From: Pseudomonas sp. MYb118
GTDB lineage: Bacteria; Pseudomonadota; Gammaproteobacteria; Pseudomonadales; Pseudomonadaceae
Direction: 5' to 3'
Assembly: GCF_040947875.1 (NCBI RefSeq)
Contig: NZ_JBFRXN010000001.1
Coordinates: 620,001-684,000 of the forward strand
Length of the DNA: 64,000 nt
Below, piece by piece: positions 9,040 to 18,162 of the stretch. Within the stretch, counting starts at the first letter, position 1. The number at the start of each line of letters is the position of its first letter. The notes below the pieces were generated by a model. That model did not search any database. It was not told the DNA's origin and was given only the letters and a program-made list of their open reading frames with translations. The position numbers were made by a program, and so were the translations under genes.

Positions 9040-9055
9040 TGCCATGCTCACCCCC
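9040..9055 (-). promoter_or_regulatory. Weak candidate sigma54 promoter for gspG-gspF
   Basis: Read on the minus strand: GGGGGTGAGCATGGCA, with GG and GC exactly ten bases apart but a poor match elsewhere. Predicted start about 39 nt before the gspG ATG. It is listed because the GGGG/CCCC palindrome at 9138-9154 lies 84-101 nt upstream, the same distance as at the better promoters. Confidence 0.3.
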
Positions 9056-9098
9056 AGGCAACCTCGCGCAACCCTTGAATCATGGGCCTCCCCGCAGT

Positions 9099-9114
9099 CG
9101 GCACAGTGCTTGCG
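9099..9114 (+). promoter_or_regulatory. Sigma54 (-24/-12) promoter for the lytic transglycosylase
   Basis: CGGCACAGTGCTTGCG: GG at 9100-9101 and GC at 9112-9113 with exact ten-base spacing and GGCAC / TTGC cores. Predicted start near 9125, 60 nt before the ATG. Confidence 0.7.
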
Positions 9115-9137
9115 TATGGCTGATTTACCACCGGCCA

Positions 9138-9154
9138 TTGGGGCATTACCCCCA
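9138..9154. promoter_or_regulatory. Candidate MnxR-type G/C-block inverted repeat
   Basis: TTGGGGCATTACCCCCA between divergent gspG and lytic transglycosylase genes; GGGG-N5-CCCC, like the blocks in front of mnxG. It is upstream of gspG but just downstream of the -24/-12 element for the transglycosylase. Confidence 0.45.
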
Positions 9155-9184
9155 TTTTTCGGGGCCGGCCAGGGGAGAACAATA

Positions 9185-9793
9185 ATGAAAACACTCACCG
9201 CGGGATTGCTCGGTTGTGTGCTGCTGGCGGGCGCTGCCCAGGCCGATGTCTTCGTTTCCGTGGACGCCAATGGCGGCTACGTGCTGTCCAACGTCCACCG
9301 CCCCGGGCGCACCTATGAACGGGTGATCCGTGAGCCGCAATCGTCGCTGGTCAGCCTCGATCAACAGCCGCAGATGATCGCCCGGCAGCCCTTTGCCGAG
9401 CTGGTGTCGGCGGCCGCCACGGCCAATCAATTGCCGGCGGCGCTGGTGCATGCGGTGATCCAGGCCGAGTCCGCCTACGACCCCAGCGCGCGGTCGGCCA
9501 AAGGGGCGGTGGGCTTGATGCAGCTCATGCCCGACACCGCCCGGGAAATGGGGGTGACCGATGCCTACGATCCCAAGGCCAACATCCAGGGCGGTACCAA
9601 ATACCTCAAGCGCCTGCTGACCCTGTTCGACAACGACATCGCCCTCGCCGTGGCCGCCTACAACGCCGGGCCGCAAGCGGTGCTCAGCCGCGGCGGGGTG
9701 ATCCCGCCCTTTGCCGAAACCCAGCGTTATGTCCCCAGCGTGCTGCGCCAGTACCGCCGTTTGCAGGGCCTGGCAGCGGACGCGCCGTTGTAA
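9185..9793 (+). CDS. Periplasmic lytic transglycosylase (SLT family)
   Basis: A 202-residue exported lysozyme-like transglycosylase. Signal peptide MKTLTAGLLGCVLLAGAAQA; the catalytic Glu is in IQAESAYDPSARS, followed by the family motifs KGAVGLMQLMPDTA and VAAYNAGPQAV. It cleaves the glycan backbone of peptidoglycan, and such small enzymes often open the wall for secretion machines. That fits its place between gspFG and mnxG. ATG 9185 has GGGGAGA upstream. A strong sigma54 promoter lies in front, so it probably belongs to the same regulon as the oxidase and secretion genes. Confidence 0.92.
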   Translation: MKTLTAGLLGCVLLAGAAQADVFVSVDANGGYVLSNVHRPGRTYERVIREPQSSLVSLDQQPQMIARQPFAELVSAAATANQLPAALVHAVIQAESAYDPSARSAKGAVGLMQLMPDTAREMGVTDAYDPKANIQGGTKYLKRLLTLFDNDIALAVAAYNAGPQAVLSRGGVIPPFAETQRYVPSVLRQYRRLQGLAADAPL

Positions 9794-9800
9794 TTCGCGG

Positions 9801-9828
9801 TTGCCCCAGATGTGGGGCAATTGCCCCT
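9801..9828. promoter_or_regulatory. Triple G/C-block palindrome upstream of mnxG
   Basis: TTGCCCC-AGATGT-GGGGCAA is a perfect 7-bp inverted repeat, and its right arm is also the left half of the perfect palindrome GGGGCAATTGCCCC. It lies about 235-260 nt before the mnxG -24 element. Candidate distal site for the sigma54 activator. Confidence 0.5.
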
Positions 9829-9852
9829 GATCTCCCTGACTGTTGATAGCCC

Positions 9853-9941
9853 CTGTGGGAGCGAGCCTGCTCGCGATGGCGGTGTGTCAGTCGAAATGGA
9901 CGTTGGCCGATCCCTCATCGCGAGCAGGCTCGCTCCCACAG
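9853..9941. repeat. REP doublet (REPIN)
   Basis: Inverted REP pair CTGTGGGAGCGAGCCTGCTC / GAGCAGGCTCGCTCCCACAG lying between the distal and proximal G/C-block sites in front of mnxG. Confidence 0.9.
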
Positions 9942-9981
9942 TGGAAACGCTGACATTGGGCAATCTGCCATCAACCCGAAA

Positions 9982-10013
9982 TGTGGGGGAAATGGGTGGG
10001 GAATTTCCCCCCA
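9982..10013. promoter_or_regulatory. Proximal G/C-block sites upstream of mnxG
   Basis: GTGGGGGAAATGGG followed by TGGGGAATTTCCCCCCA; the second part is a GGGGAATTTCCCC palindrome. It lies 50-80 nt before the -24 box, the normal distance for a sigma54 activator. Confidence 0.55.
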
Positions 10014-10061
10014 CTTATCAAATCGTTTACGCAACCATCTGAAAAACAACAAAAATATTTA

Positions 10062-10077
10062 TGGCATGCAGATTGCT
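10062..10077 (+). promoter_or_regulatory. Sigma54 (-24/-12) promoter of mnxG
   Basis: TGGCATGCAGATTGCT matches the TGGCAYG-N4-TTGCW consensus at every defined position. GG at 10063-10064, GC at 10075-10076; predicted start near 10088, 46 nt before the ATG. Confidence 0.85.
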
Positions 10078-10133
10078 GAAGGGCTTTTGTCGAGAACCAT
10101 TCCCTGTGAACACCCACAGCGAGGCCCCTGATC

Positions 10134-13100
10134 ATGACCGGCATACACCACGCTCATCACCTGGTTAACCTCCTGCTGTTTCTTGCGCCGCTGCTCGGCG
10201 TCGAACTCGCCGAGGCGGCTGCGCGCTGCGAACGCAATCTGGTGGCCAACGTCGTGGCACTGGATCAGCCGCTGATGTTCAACCGCCTTGGCGCGCAGAA
10301 CGTCAACGGCATGATCTACGCCCTGCGGCGTGATGTGGTCGACGATAACGAAGTGTCGCTGGCCCAGGGCGGCGCGGCGGTGCCGGGCAAAGTGTCGCTG
10401 CGGCCGGACAAGCGCCCGCGCCCTCTGGTGCTGCGCGTCGCCGCCGGTGACTGCCTGACCGTCAACCTGCAAAACCTCCTGGCCTACCAGGCCAACCCCG
10501 GCTCCCATGAAGAGGGTGAGGAGGAGGGTGAGGAAGAAGAAGGCATCGAAGTCGGCAACCTCGACCAGTTCAAGGTCGACGAGCAGGTCGCCGACCGTCA
10601 TGTCGGTTTCCAGGTCAACGGTCTGCAGGCCGTTAATAGCATTGATGACATCTCGTCGTTCACCGGGCGTAACGCCAACACCCTGATCCCGCCGGGTGCC
10701 ACCCGGTCCTACACCCTGTACGCCGAGCGTGAAGGGGTGTTCGCCGTCAGCAGCCGTGGCGCGACCTTCGGTGGCGAAGGCGCGGCCGGCAACGTGGCCA
10801 ACGGGCTGTTCGGCCAGGTGGCCGTGGTGCCCAAGGGCGGTCGCACTTACCGCAACACCCTTACCGAAGAAGAAATGCGCCTGGCCAGCACCGGGCGTAC
10901 CCCGGCCGGTCAACCGATCGTCGACTACCAGGCACGCTACCCGCAACGCGAGCCGTGGATCCGCGAGGGCAAGGCCGGTTCACCGATCATCAACATGGTC
11001 GACGGCAACGAAATCATCTCCAGCGAAAGCGACGCCATCGTCATGGGCAGCAACGCCGACGGCAGTTTCCCGGCCGCCACCTACGCGCTGGAAGCGGTGG
11101 GCAAACGCAACCCGGCGCTGCCCAATCGCCTGGAACCGTTCCGCGATTTCGCCTCGCAGTTCCAGGATGAAACCGCGGCGACCCAGGCGTTCCCCGCGTA
11201 CTGGGCCGACCCGGTGATGGCCCACGTGCTGGAGCCGACCCGCGATTCGTTCATGATCAACTATGGCTCCGGTGGCATGGGCGCCGAAGTGGTCGCCAAC
11301 CGCCTGGGCGTGGGGCCGATGCACGACTGCCTGTCCTGCGCCTATGAGGAGTTCTTCCTCAGTTCCCACACCGTCGGCGACGTGGCGATGCTGGTGGACG
11401 TGCCGGCCAACGCCGGTCTGGAAGGCATCACTCCCGGCCAGACGCCGCGCGCCGACCAGATCGGGGTCAAGGCGAGCATGGCGCTGTATCCGTCGGAGCC
11501 TTCCAACGTCAACCACAGCTACATCGGTGACTTCGTCAAATTCCGCAACACCCACAACGGCCACGAGCAGCACATCTTCCACCTGCACGGGCACCAGTGG
11601 CTGTTCAACCCCAATGACGACAACTCCGACTACGTCGACGCCCAGGGCATCGGCCCAGGCGCCGGCTACACCTATGAAATCGCCAACGGTGGCTCGGGCA
11701 ACCGCAACCGGGTCGCGGGCGATGCGATCTACCACTGCCACTTCTACCCGCACTTCGCCCAGGGCATGTGGGCCATGTGGCGGGTGCACGATGTGTTCGA
11801 AGAAGGCACCAGACTGGAAGTCTCGCAGCAGGGCAACGACGGCTATCACAGCGAACCTTACGCCCTGCGCCAAGGTAAACCGGCTGCGGGTGCGCGGGCC
11901 TTGCCTGACGGTGAAATCATCGCCGGTACGCCGATCCCGGCCGTGGTGCCGCTGCCGGGCAAAGCCATGCCGCCGATGCCTGGCAAAGTCGCCGTCGTGC
12001 CGAAAATCGGCGAAGCCCTGGTGGCTGGCCATGACGACGATGACGAAGAACATGAGGACGACGATGACGGCGGCCAGCACCATGGCGGTGGCGCCCAAGC
12101 CATCGGTTCGCTGGCTCTGGTCGATCGCAGCGAAGCCAACCGCAACGCCGACGGCACCCTGAAAAACCCTGGTTATCCGTTCTGGATCGGCGGCATGGAA
12201 AGCTCGGTCGGCCAACGCCCACCGACCCCACCGCTGGACATGCTCGACGCGGCCACCGCCCAGAGCCTGAAGGCCACCGGCAAGGCCCTGTGGGCCAACC
12301 TCGACCCGAACCAGTCCGGTGGCTGGGACGGCGGCCTGGGCCGGCATTCCCTCGACGGCTTCTCCGCCGGTGGCGAAGCCCTGACCGTGACCACTTCGCT
12401 GGATTTCTCCAAGGAAGTGACACGTGCCAAGCCGTTGTACCTGCCGGAAGAGGGCACCGAAGTCGAACAGGCGGCTATGGCCTTCCATGCGAAAAAGGAT
12501 CACCCAAGTTTCGCCCTGCTGCCGGGCAACCAGATCGTACCGCGCAACTTCCGCACCAACGGTGCCTTGCCGGTGGCCGGCGCGCCGTACTACGAACCCT
12601 GCATGGATGACCGGCAAAAACGCCTGACCAGCAGCGCCGGCACCGGCGAGTTCGCCAGCGGCGAGCGCATCGACGGCATGACCTTCACCGGCGCCTCGAC
12701 CTTCACCGCCGACCGCCCACGGATCTACAAGGCGGCCAACATCCAGTTCGACGCGGTGTACAACAAGGTCGGCTATCACTTCCCGCAAGCGCGCATCCTG
12801 GCGCTGTGGGAAGACGCCTGGCCGGTGATCACCAAGCAGCGTCCGCCAGAGCCTCTGGTGATGCGCATGAACACCTTCGACTGCGTGCAGTACCAGCAAA
12901 CCAACCTGGTGCCCGCCGTCTATGAAATGGACGACTACCAGGTGCGTACACCGACCGACGTGATCGGCCAGCACATCCACCTGCCGAAGTGGGACCTGAC
13001 CGCCGCCGATGGTTCGGCCAACGGCTGGAACTACGAGGATGGCGTGCTTTCCCCTGGCGCCGTGCAGGAGCGCATCCACGCGATTCGCCAATACAACCAG

Positions 13101-15968
13101 TGCGAAGACACCGACCCGCGCGATGGCACTCCGGCCTGTCCGAAGGCGAAAAACCATCCGTTCTTCGGCCAATACGGCCGGGCAGACTGGGTGGGCGCAC
13201 GCACGGCCATGCAGCGCTGGTTCGTCGATCCGGTGATCAACACCAAGGGTGTGGACCGTGGCCTGGGCACCATATTCACCCACGACCACCTCGGCCCATC
13301 GACTCACCAACAGATTGGCCTGTACGCCACCGTGCTGGCTGAACCGGCCGGTTCCACCTGGTTCCATGCCGAGACCGGCGAGCCGTTGTACAGCGGCGCG
13401 CGCCAGGACGGCGGGCCGACTTCCTGGCAAGCGGTGATCAACACGGGCGACCTGGACGGCGACGGCAAGAACGACAGCTTCCGTGAGTTCTTCCTCGAGT
13501 ACAGCGACTTCCAGCACGCCTATGAAGCGGGTGTGTATGTAGGCGCAGGACCCAACGGCGTGCCGAACCCGCAAGCGTTCCCGGCGACCGCCGACAGCTT
13601 CCGCTACGCCATCAACCCGCCGGTGCGCAACAACGCCAGCACCTTGCTCGATGGCATCCTGGAAGTGCAGGGCGGCATCGTGCCGGGCTGCCCGACCCGG
13701 CCATGTCCGCAGGCGATCTCGGTGGATGACCCTGGCATGTTCGTCGTCAACTACCGCAACGAGCCGCTGGCCCTGCGCGTGTACGACCCGAACAAGGTCG
13801 GCCCGGACGGCAAGCGCGGCATGCAGGCCGACGGCCTCGGCGGCGACCTGGCGTATGCCATGCAAAGCCGTACCGACCGTGCGATCCCGGCGATGAACCT
13901 GGCGCCGAACCTGATCACCGCGGCCACCGGCCCAACCGGCGGCACCACGCTGTTCCCGCCACACATCAACAAGGGCGGCGCGGAAGCAGGGGATCCGTTC
14001 ACCCCGATGCTGCGCACCTACACCGGTGACAACGTGCGGCTGCGGGTGCACGCCGGTGGCCATGAAGAGGAGCACAACGTCACGCTGCACGGGGTGAAAT
14101 GGCTGCAGAGCGGTTCCGGTTTCGGCAACAGCTCCAACTCCGGCTGGCGCGCGTCGCAGATGATCGGCATCTCCGAGCAGATGGGCTTCATTGCGCCGGT
14201 GTCGATGCTCTCCAGCTCGGCGGCGACCACGGGTGACTACCTGTACTCGATGGACGCCTCGATCGAGGGCTACTGGAGTGGCATCTGGGGCGTGATGCGC
14301 AACTACACCGCGCAGCGCAACGACCTGTTCGCCATCCCCAACAACGCCAAGCCGACCGGCATGCGCAACACCGTGGCGTTCGACGGCGTCTGCCCACGGA
14401 TTGGCGCCAACCCCAACGGCATCGGCACTCGGCCAACGCCGCAACGCAACTATGAAGTGGTCGCGGCGCTGGCCAACGACATCCTCACCAACCCGCTGGG
14501 CCTGACCATCGGCGACCCGGCTGGCCTGGGCATGCACGTGGGTGGGCCGTTGAACCCGGCGGGCGGCACCCTGGTGTTCAACTCGCGCACGGTGAGCATT
14601 CCACAGGTCACCGTGACCGACCCCGAAGACGGTGAAACCATCACCATCGGCGGGCAGAGCGGGCCGCTGCATGACCCGACCGCGATCCTGTATGTACGCA
14701 AGGCCGATCTCGACCCGACCACAGGCAAGCTCAAGGCCGGTGTGCCCGTCGAACCGCTGGTGCTGCGTGCAGCAGCCGGTGACTGCATCAACATCACCCT
14801 GGAAAACCGTCTGCCCAGCGTCATGCCGGACCTGACCCAGACCGCGGTGATGCAAGGCATGGTCAAGCGCGACCGCAACAGCGGCACCGGCTCGACCACC
14901 TTCAGCAACAACCTGATGCGGCCGTCGAGCCATGTGGGGCTGCACGCGCAATTGCTGGCCTACGACATCACCAAGTCCGATGGCGCCAACGTCGGTGCCA
15001 ACCCGACCCAGACCGTGCCACCGCGGGTCGGCAACAGCGGCGCCTACCCGAACCGTACCTACCAGTACTACGCCGGGCACCTGGAGCGTGAAGGCAAACC
15101 GATCACCCAACTGGGTCGCAACGTCGACAACATCAATGCCACGGCGATCGAGTTCGGCGGCTTGAACTTCACCCCGGCGGACGTGATCAAGCAGGGCCAG
15201 AAAGGCCTGGCTGCGGCGATGAGTGTGGTACCGATGGGCGCGACCTGGGTCGAGGACACCCGCAAGGTCAACGCGACGGTCACCGCACCGGGGCAAACCA
15301 GCTACCGCGACTTTGCGATGGTCTGGCAGAAGGCGTTGAACATGCGCTGGGCCAACGGGCGGCCGGTGGAAGGGATTGCGGCGGAAGGGTTCGGCGTGCC
15401 GACCGATCCGCAGGACAACTCCAGCATGGCCATCAACTACCGGAGCGAGCCGTTGTGGTACCGCTTCGGCCTGGCGCCGGACGCACCGTTCGGGCATGCC
15501 GATGGCGCCGGTTACGGTGACATGACCAACGCGCACATGGCCTACAGCAACGCGCTGGTGGGTGGCGATCCGCAAACGCCGGTGCTGTACGCCAAACCGG
15601 GGCAACCGTTCAGGACTCACATCCTGATGCCGACCGGCGGCAGTCGCGGCACCACCTTCCAGCTCGACGGGCATGTCTGGTCGGCCAACCCGTTCCTGTC
15701 GGAGAAGAGCGATACCGGCGGCTACCCCATGGGCGCCCCGGGCGTGGGCTCGGTGAAGTTCGGCTACAACCCGATGTCGATGTACATCGGCGCCCACGAA
15801 AGCATCCTGCCGGCAGCGCACTTCAGCTTCATGTTGCCCAGCGCCGGGGGTGTCAATGCGATACCGGGGGACTACCTGTTCCGCGACTACGGCGCCTACG
15901 GAAACATCTCCGGGTTGTGGGGATTGCTGCGGGTGACCAATGAGCCGGAACCGGCGCCCGCGCCGTAG
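10134..15968 (+). CDS. mnxG: Giant multicopper oxidase, MnxG-like Mn(II) oxidase
   Basis: A 1944-residue exported multicopper oxidase. After a signal-like N-terminus ending LLGVELAEAAA come repeated cupredoxin domains. Copper motifs seen: HIFHLHGHQW at about 480-489, YHCHFYPHFAQGM from 533, FTHDHLGPSTHQ from 1048, HEEEHNVTLHGVKW from 1310. Two acidic low-complexity inserts occur, one Glu-rich near 125-138 and one Asp/His-rich near 633-653. Size and motif set fit the MnxG of Mn(II)-oxidising P. putida GB-1 rather than a laccase. It should oxidise Mn(II)/Mn(III) at or outside the cell surface. A textbook sigma54 promoter and G/C-block sites lie upstream. The start has a GCGAGG sequence upstream. 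Function by similarity only. Confidence 0.82.
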   Translation: MTGIHHAHHLVNLLLFLAPLLGVELAEAAARCERNLVANVVALDQPLMFNRLGAQNVNGMIYALRRDVVDDNEVSLAQGGAAVPGKVSLRPDKRPRPLVLRVAAGDCLTVNLQNLLAYQANPGSHEEGEEEGEEEEGIEVGNLDQFKVDEQVADRHVGFQVNGLQAVNSIDDISSFTGRNANTLIPPGATRSYTLYAEREGVFAVSSRGATFGGEGAAGNVANGLFGQVAVVPKGGRTYRNTLTEEEMRLASTGRTPAGQPIVDYQARYPQREPWIREGKAGSPIINMVDGNEIISSESDAIVMGSNADGSFPAATYALEAVGKRNPALPNRLEPFRDFASQFQDETAATQAFPAYWADPVMAHVLEPTRDSFMINYGSGGMGAEVVANRLGVGPMHDCLSCAYEEFFLSSHTVGDVAMLVDVPANAGLEGITPGQTPRADQIGVKASMALYPSEPSNVNHSYIGDFVKFRNTHNGHEQHIFHLHGHQWLFNPNDDNSDYVDAQGIGPGAGYTYEIANGGSGNRNRVAGDAIYHCHFYPHFAQGMWAMWRVHDVFEEGTRLEVSQQGNDGYHSEPYALRQGKPAAGARALPDGEIIAGTPIPAVVPLPGKAMPPMPGKVAVVPKIGEALVAGHDDDDEEHEDDDDGGQHHGGGAQAIGSLALVDRSEANRNADGTLKNPGYPFWIGGMESSVGQRPPTPPLDMLDAATAQSLKATGKALWANLDPNQSGGWDGGLGRHSLDGFSAGGEALTVTTSLDFSKEVTRAKPLYLPEEGTEVEQAAMAFHAKKDHPSFALLPGNQIVPRNFRTNGALPVAGAPYYEPCMDDRQKRLTSSAGTGEFASGERIDGMTFTGASTFTADRPRIYKAANIQFDAVYNKVGYHFPQARILALWEDAWPVITKQRPPEPLVMRMNTFDCVQYQQTNLVPAVYEMDDYQVRTPTDVIGQHIHLPKWDLTAADGSANGWNYEDGVLSPGAVQERIHAIRQYNQCEDTDPRDGTPACPKAKNHPFFGQYGRADWVGARTAMQRWFVDPVINTKGVDRGLGTIFTHDHLGPSTHQQIGLYATVLAEPAGSTWFHAETGEPLYSGARQDGGPTSWQAVINTGDLDGDGKNDSFREFFLEYSDFQHAYEAGVYVGAGPNGVPNPQAFPATADSFRYAINPPVRNNASTLLDGILEVQGGIVPGCPTRPCPQAISVDDPGMFVVNYRNEPLALRVYDPNKVGPDGKRGMQADGLGGDLAYAMQSRTDRAIPAMNLAPNLITAATGPTGGTTLFPPHINKGGAEAGDPFTPMLRTYTGDNVRLRVHAGGHEEEHNVTLHGVKWLQSGSGFGNSSNSGWRASQMIGISEQMGFIAPVSMLSSSAATTGDYLYSMDASIEGYWSGIWGVMRNYTAQRNDLFAIPNNAKPTGMRNTVAFDGVCPRIGANPNGIGTRPTPQRNYEVVAALANDILTNPLGLTIGDPAGLGMHVGGPLNPAGGTLVFNSRTVSIPQVTVTDPEDGETITIGGQSGPLHDPTAILYVRKADLDPTTGKLKAGVPVEPLVLRAAAGDCINITLENRLPSVMPDLTQTAVMQGMVKRDRNSGTGSTTFSNNLMRPSSHVGLHAQLLAYDITKSDGANVGANPTQTVPPRVGNSGAYPNRTYQYYAGHLEREGKPITQLGRNVDNINATAIEFGGLNFTPADVIKQGQKGLAAAMSVVPMGATWVEDTRKVNATVTAPGQTSYRDFAMVWQKALNMRWANGRPVEGIAAEGFGVPTDPQDNSSMAINYRSEPLWYRFGLAPDAPFGHADGAGYGDMTNAHMAYSNALVGGDPQTPVLYAKPGQPFRTHILMPTGGSRGTTFQLDGHVWSANPFLSEKSDTGGYPMGAPGVGSVKFGYNPMSMYIGAHESILPAAHFSFMLPSAGGVNAIPGDYLFRDYGAYGNISGLWGLLRVTNEPEPAPAP

Positions 15969-15975
15969 CAGGAAC

Positions 15976-16061
15976 CTGTGGGAGCGAGCCTGCTCGCGAT
16001 GCATTCACCACCATTTTGTGGTGAGGCTGATGTCGCCATCGCGAGCAAGCCCGCTCCCACA
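15976..16061. repeat. REP doublet (REPIN)
   Basis: Inverted REP pair immediately after the mnxG stop (CTGTGGGAGCGAGCCTGCTC ... GAGCAAGCCCGCTCCCACA). Possible 3' stabiliser or partial terminator inside the operon. Confidence 0.9.
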
Positions 16062-16077
16062 AAGGACGACGCAGTAC

Positions 16078-16168
16078 CTGTAGGAGCGAGCTTGCTCGCG
16101 ATAGCGGAGTGTTAGGCGCTGAGATGTTGAAGGTGCTGGCCTCGTCGCGAGCAAGCTCGCTCCTACAG
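16078..16168. repeat. REP doublet (REPIN)
   Basis: Second inverted REP pair between mnxG and the beta-propeller gene; with the preceding pair it fills most of the 237-nt gap. No separate promoter was recognised here. Confidence 0.9.
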
Positions 16169-16205
16169 GGGATCGGGTTGGCAGGTTTACCAGGGGAGAA
16201 CAACA

Positions 16206-18149
16206 ATGAACAAGACCATCTCAATCGCCGCAGGCACGCTGGTCATCGGGTTGGCGGTGATCTGGCTGAGTGTCTGGCGCACCACGCCGCCGACTCAGCT
16301 CAGCAACGTTGCGCTACCCGCCGGCCAGACGCTGGAGCGCGATGGCGTGTCGGTGGCGCTGCAGGTGCGGCCACTGGCCGATGACGGCGTGCTGCGCGAA
16401 GGGGAGTTCGCCGACGTGCTGTTTCGCATCACCGACAAGGCCTCCGGCCAGCCGCTGGCAGGCGCGGCGCCCGGTGCCTGGCTGGACCCGGAGGCGATGG
16501 CCGCCGAGCAGGCCCAGGGCCGCGACAAGAGTTGCAAGTCGCGAGTCGGCGTGTTCCTCAAGTCCAACATCGGCGCACGGCCATTGCTCGACCTCAACAG
16601 CTACTTCCTGCTGGTGATGAACCGCGACGCCAGCGTCATGGTGGTCGATCCGACGGTCTCGGTGGGCGGCATCACCAGCACCATGGCCCGCATCGACATC
16701 AAGCAACCGCCGATGGACTGGGTCACCCCCCGTGACAACAAACGGGTGTTCGTGTCGATGCCACTGGCCAACGAAGTGGCGGTGATCGACAGCGAACGCT
16801 TCAAGGTCCTCGACTCGATCGCTGCCGGCAGCAACCCGATGCGCGTGGCCCTGCAACCGGACGAGCGCCTGCTGTGGGTCGGTAACAACGCCAAGGCCGC
16901 CGAGCAATCGGGGGTCACGGTGATCGACAGCCGCAGCCTGAAAACCCTCAAGCACCTGGCCACGGGCGCCGGTCATCACGAGATCACCTTCAGCAAGGAC
17001 AGCCGCTTCGCCTTCGTCACCAATCGCGACGACGGCACCCTGAGCATCATCGACATCGCCAGCCTGACCCTGCTCAAGCAACTCAAGACCGGCTCGCACC
17101 CGCTGTCGGTGGTGTACTCGCCGCTGTCCGGCGCTGCGTACGTGGCCGACGGTCAGGACGGCACCATCACCGTGGTCGATGCCACGAGCCAGTCGGTGCG
17201 TCGGGTGATCCAGCTCAAGCAGGGCCTGGGTCCGATGGGCTTCAGCGCCGACGGCCGTTTCGGCATCGTGCTCAACACCCTGGAAAACCGGGCCTCGGTG
17301 ATCGACGCTGCCACCGACGCGCTGATCCATGACCTGGACGTGTCCGCCGAGCCCTATCAAGTGGTGTTCACCAAGGCCTATGCCTACGTGCGTGGCCTGG
17401 CCTCGTCGAAGGTGACGATGATCAACCTGGCGTCGCTGGGGGAAGGGCGCAAGCCGATCACCCAAGGGTTCGAGGCCGGGACCAAACCGCCACGCATGGC
17501 CGGCGACCTGCCGCTGGCGTCGAGCCTGGCGGTGTCGCGCGACGACAATGCGGTGTTCGTGGTCAACCCGGTGGACAACACCACCTACTTCTACGCCGAA
17601 GGCATGAACGCGCCGATGTCCGGTTACCCCAACCGTGGGCAACTGGCGCGGGCGGCGCTGGTGATTGATCGCAGCCTGCGCGAAGTCGAGCCGGGTCTGT
17701 ACAGCTCGCGGATCAAGTTGCCGGCGGCCGGGCGTTTCGACGTGGCGTTCCTGCTCAACCAGCCGAACATCATCCATTGCTTCAGCGCCGTGGTCGAGCC
17801 GGACACCCGCACTGCACAGCCGACCGGCGTGGCGAAAGTCGAGTTCCTGCTCGACAAGTCCACTGCGCCCCTGGGCAAGCCCTACACGGTGCGGTTGCGC
17901 ATCGTCCAGGGCAAACAGAATGTCGTGCGCAGCGGCGTTCAGGATGTGCAACTGCGCTACTTCCTGGCGCCCAGTTCACGGCCGCAGCAGGTTGCCACTC
18001 GGGACGTCGGCAACGGCATCTACGAAGCTCCGGTCACGCTCGACCAGAAGGGTGCATGGTACCTGCACGTACGCGCGCCATCCCTTGGCGCAACCTTCGG
18101 CGATCAAACGTTTGCCAGTGTTCGGGTATTGCCCGACGCCGCTCATTGA
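16206..18149 (+). CDS. Exported YVTN-type beta-propeller protein of the mnxG cluster
   Basis: A 647-residue protein with an N-terminal membrane or signal segment (IAAGTLVIGLAVIWLSVW) and, from about residue 170 to 420, repeated blades of the cytochrome-D1/YVTN kind: NEVAVIDSERFKVLDSIAAG, SGVTVIDSRSLKTLKHLATG, GTLSIIDIASLTLLKQLKTG, GTITVVDATSQSVRRVIQL. No CxxCH is present, so no covalent heme. A C-terminal beta-rich region (about 530-640) resembles an immunoglobulin-like or copper-handling accessory domain. It stands first in a tight set with two SCO proteins, so a periplasmic role in assembling or feeding the oxidase is inferred. Start has GGGGAGA upstream. Exact job unknown. Confidence 0.8.
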   Translation: MNKTISIAAGTLVIGLAVIWLSVWRTTPPTQLSNVALPAGQTLERDGVSVALQVRPLADDGVLREGEFADVLFRITDKASGQPLAGAAPGAWLDPEAMAAEQAQGRDKSCKSRVGVFLKSNIGARPLLDLNSYFLLVMNRDASVMVVDPTVSVGGITSTMARIDIKQPPMDWVTPRDNKRVFVSMPLANEVAVIDSERFKVLDSIAAGSNPMRVALQPDERLLWVGNNAKAAEQSGVTVIDSRSLKTLKHLATGAGHHEITFSKDSRFAFVTNRDDGTLSIIDIASLTLLKQLKTGSHPLSVVYSPLSGAAYVADGQDGTITVVDATSQSVRRVIQLKQGLGPMGFSADGRFGIVLNTLENRASVIDAATDALIHDLDVSAEPYQVVFTKAYAYVRGLASSKVTMINLASLGEGRKPITQGFEAGTKPPRMAGDLPLASSLAVSRDDNAVFVVNPVDNTTYFYAEGMNAPMSGYPNRGQLARAALVIDRSLREVEPGLYSSRIKLPAAGRFDVAFLLNQPNIIHCFSAVVEPDTRTAQPTGVAKVEFLLDKSTAPLGKPYTVRLRIVQGKQNVVRSGVQDVQLRYFLAPSSRPQQVATRDVGNGIYEAPVTLDQKGAWYLHVRAPSLGATFGDQTFASVRVLPDAAH

Positions 18150-18162
18150 AGAGGACATCGAC

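Noticed and set aside
10134..15968. MnxG read as a laccase or bilirubin-oxidase type enzyme
   Set aside because: It is several times too long and has copper motifs spread over about 1,300 residues. Context has Mn regulators.
10980..16004. Very long open frame on the minus strand opposite mnxG
   Set aside because: It has no family wording and mirrors high-GC third-codon bias of mnxG, whose plus frame has copper motifs and a promoter. The same holds for 18711-21560 and 42760-45663 (minus).
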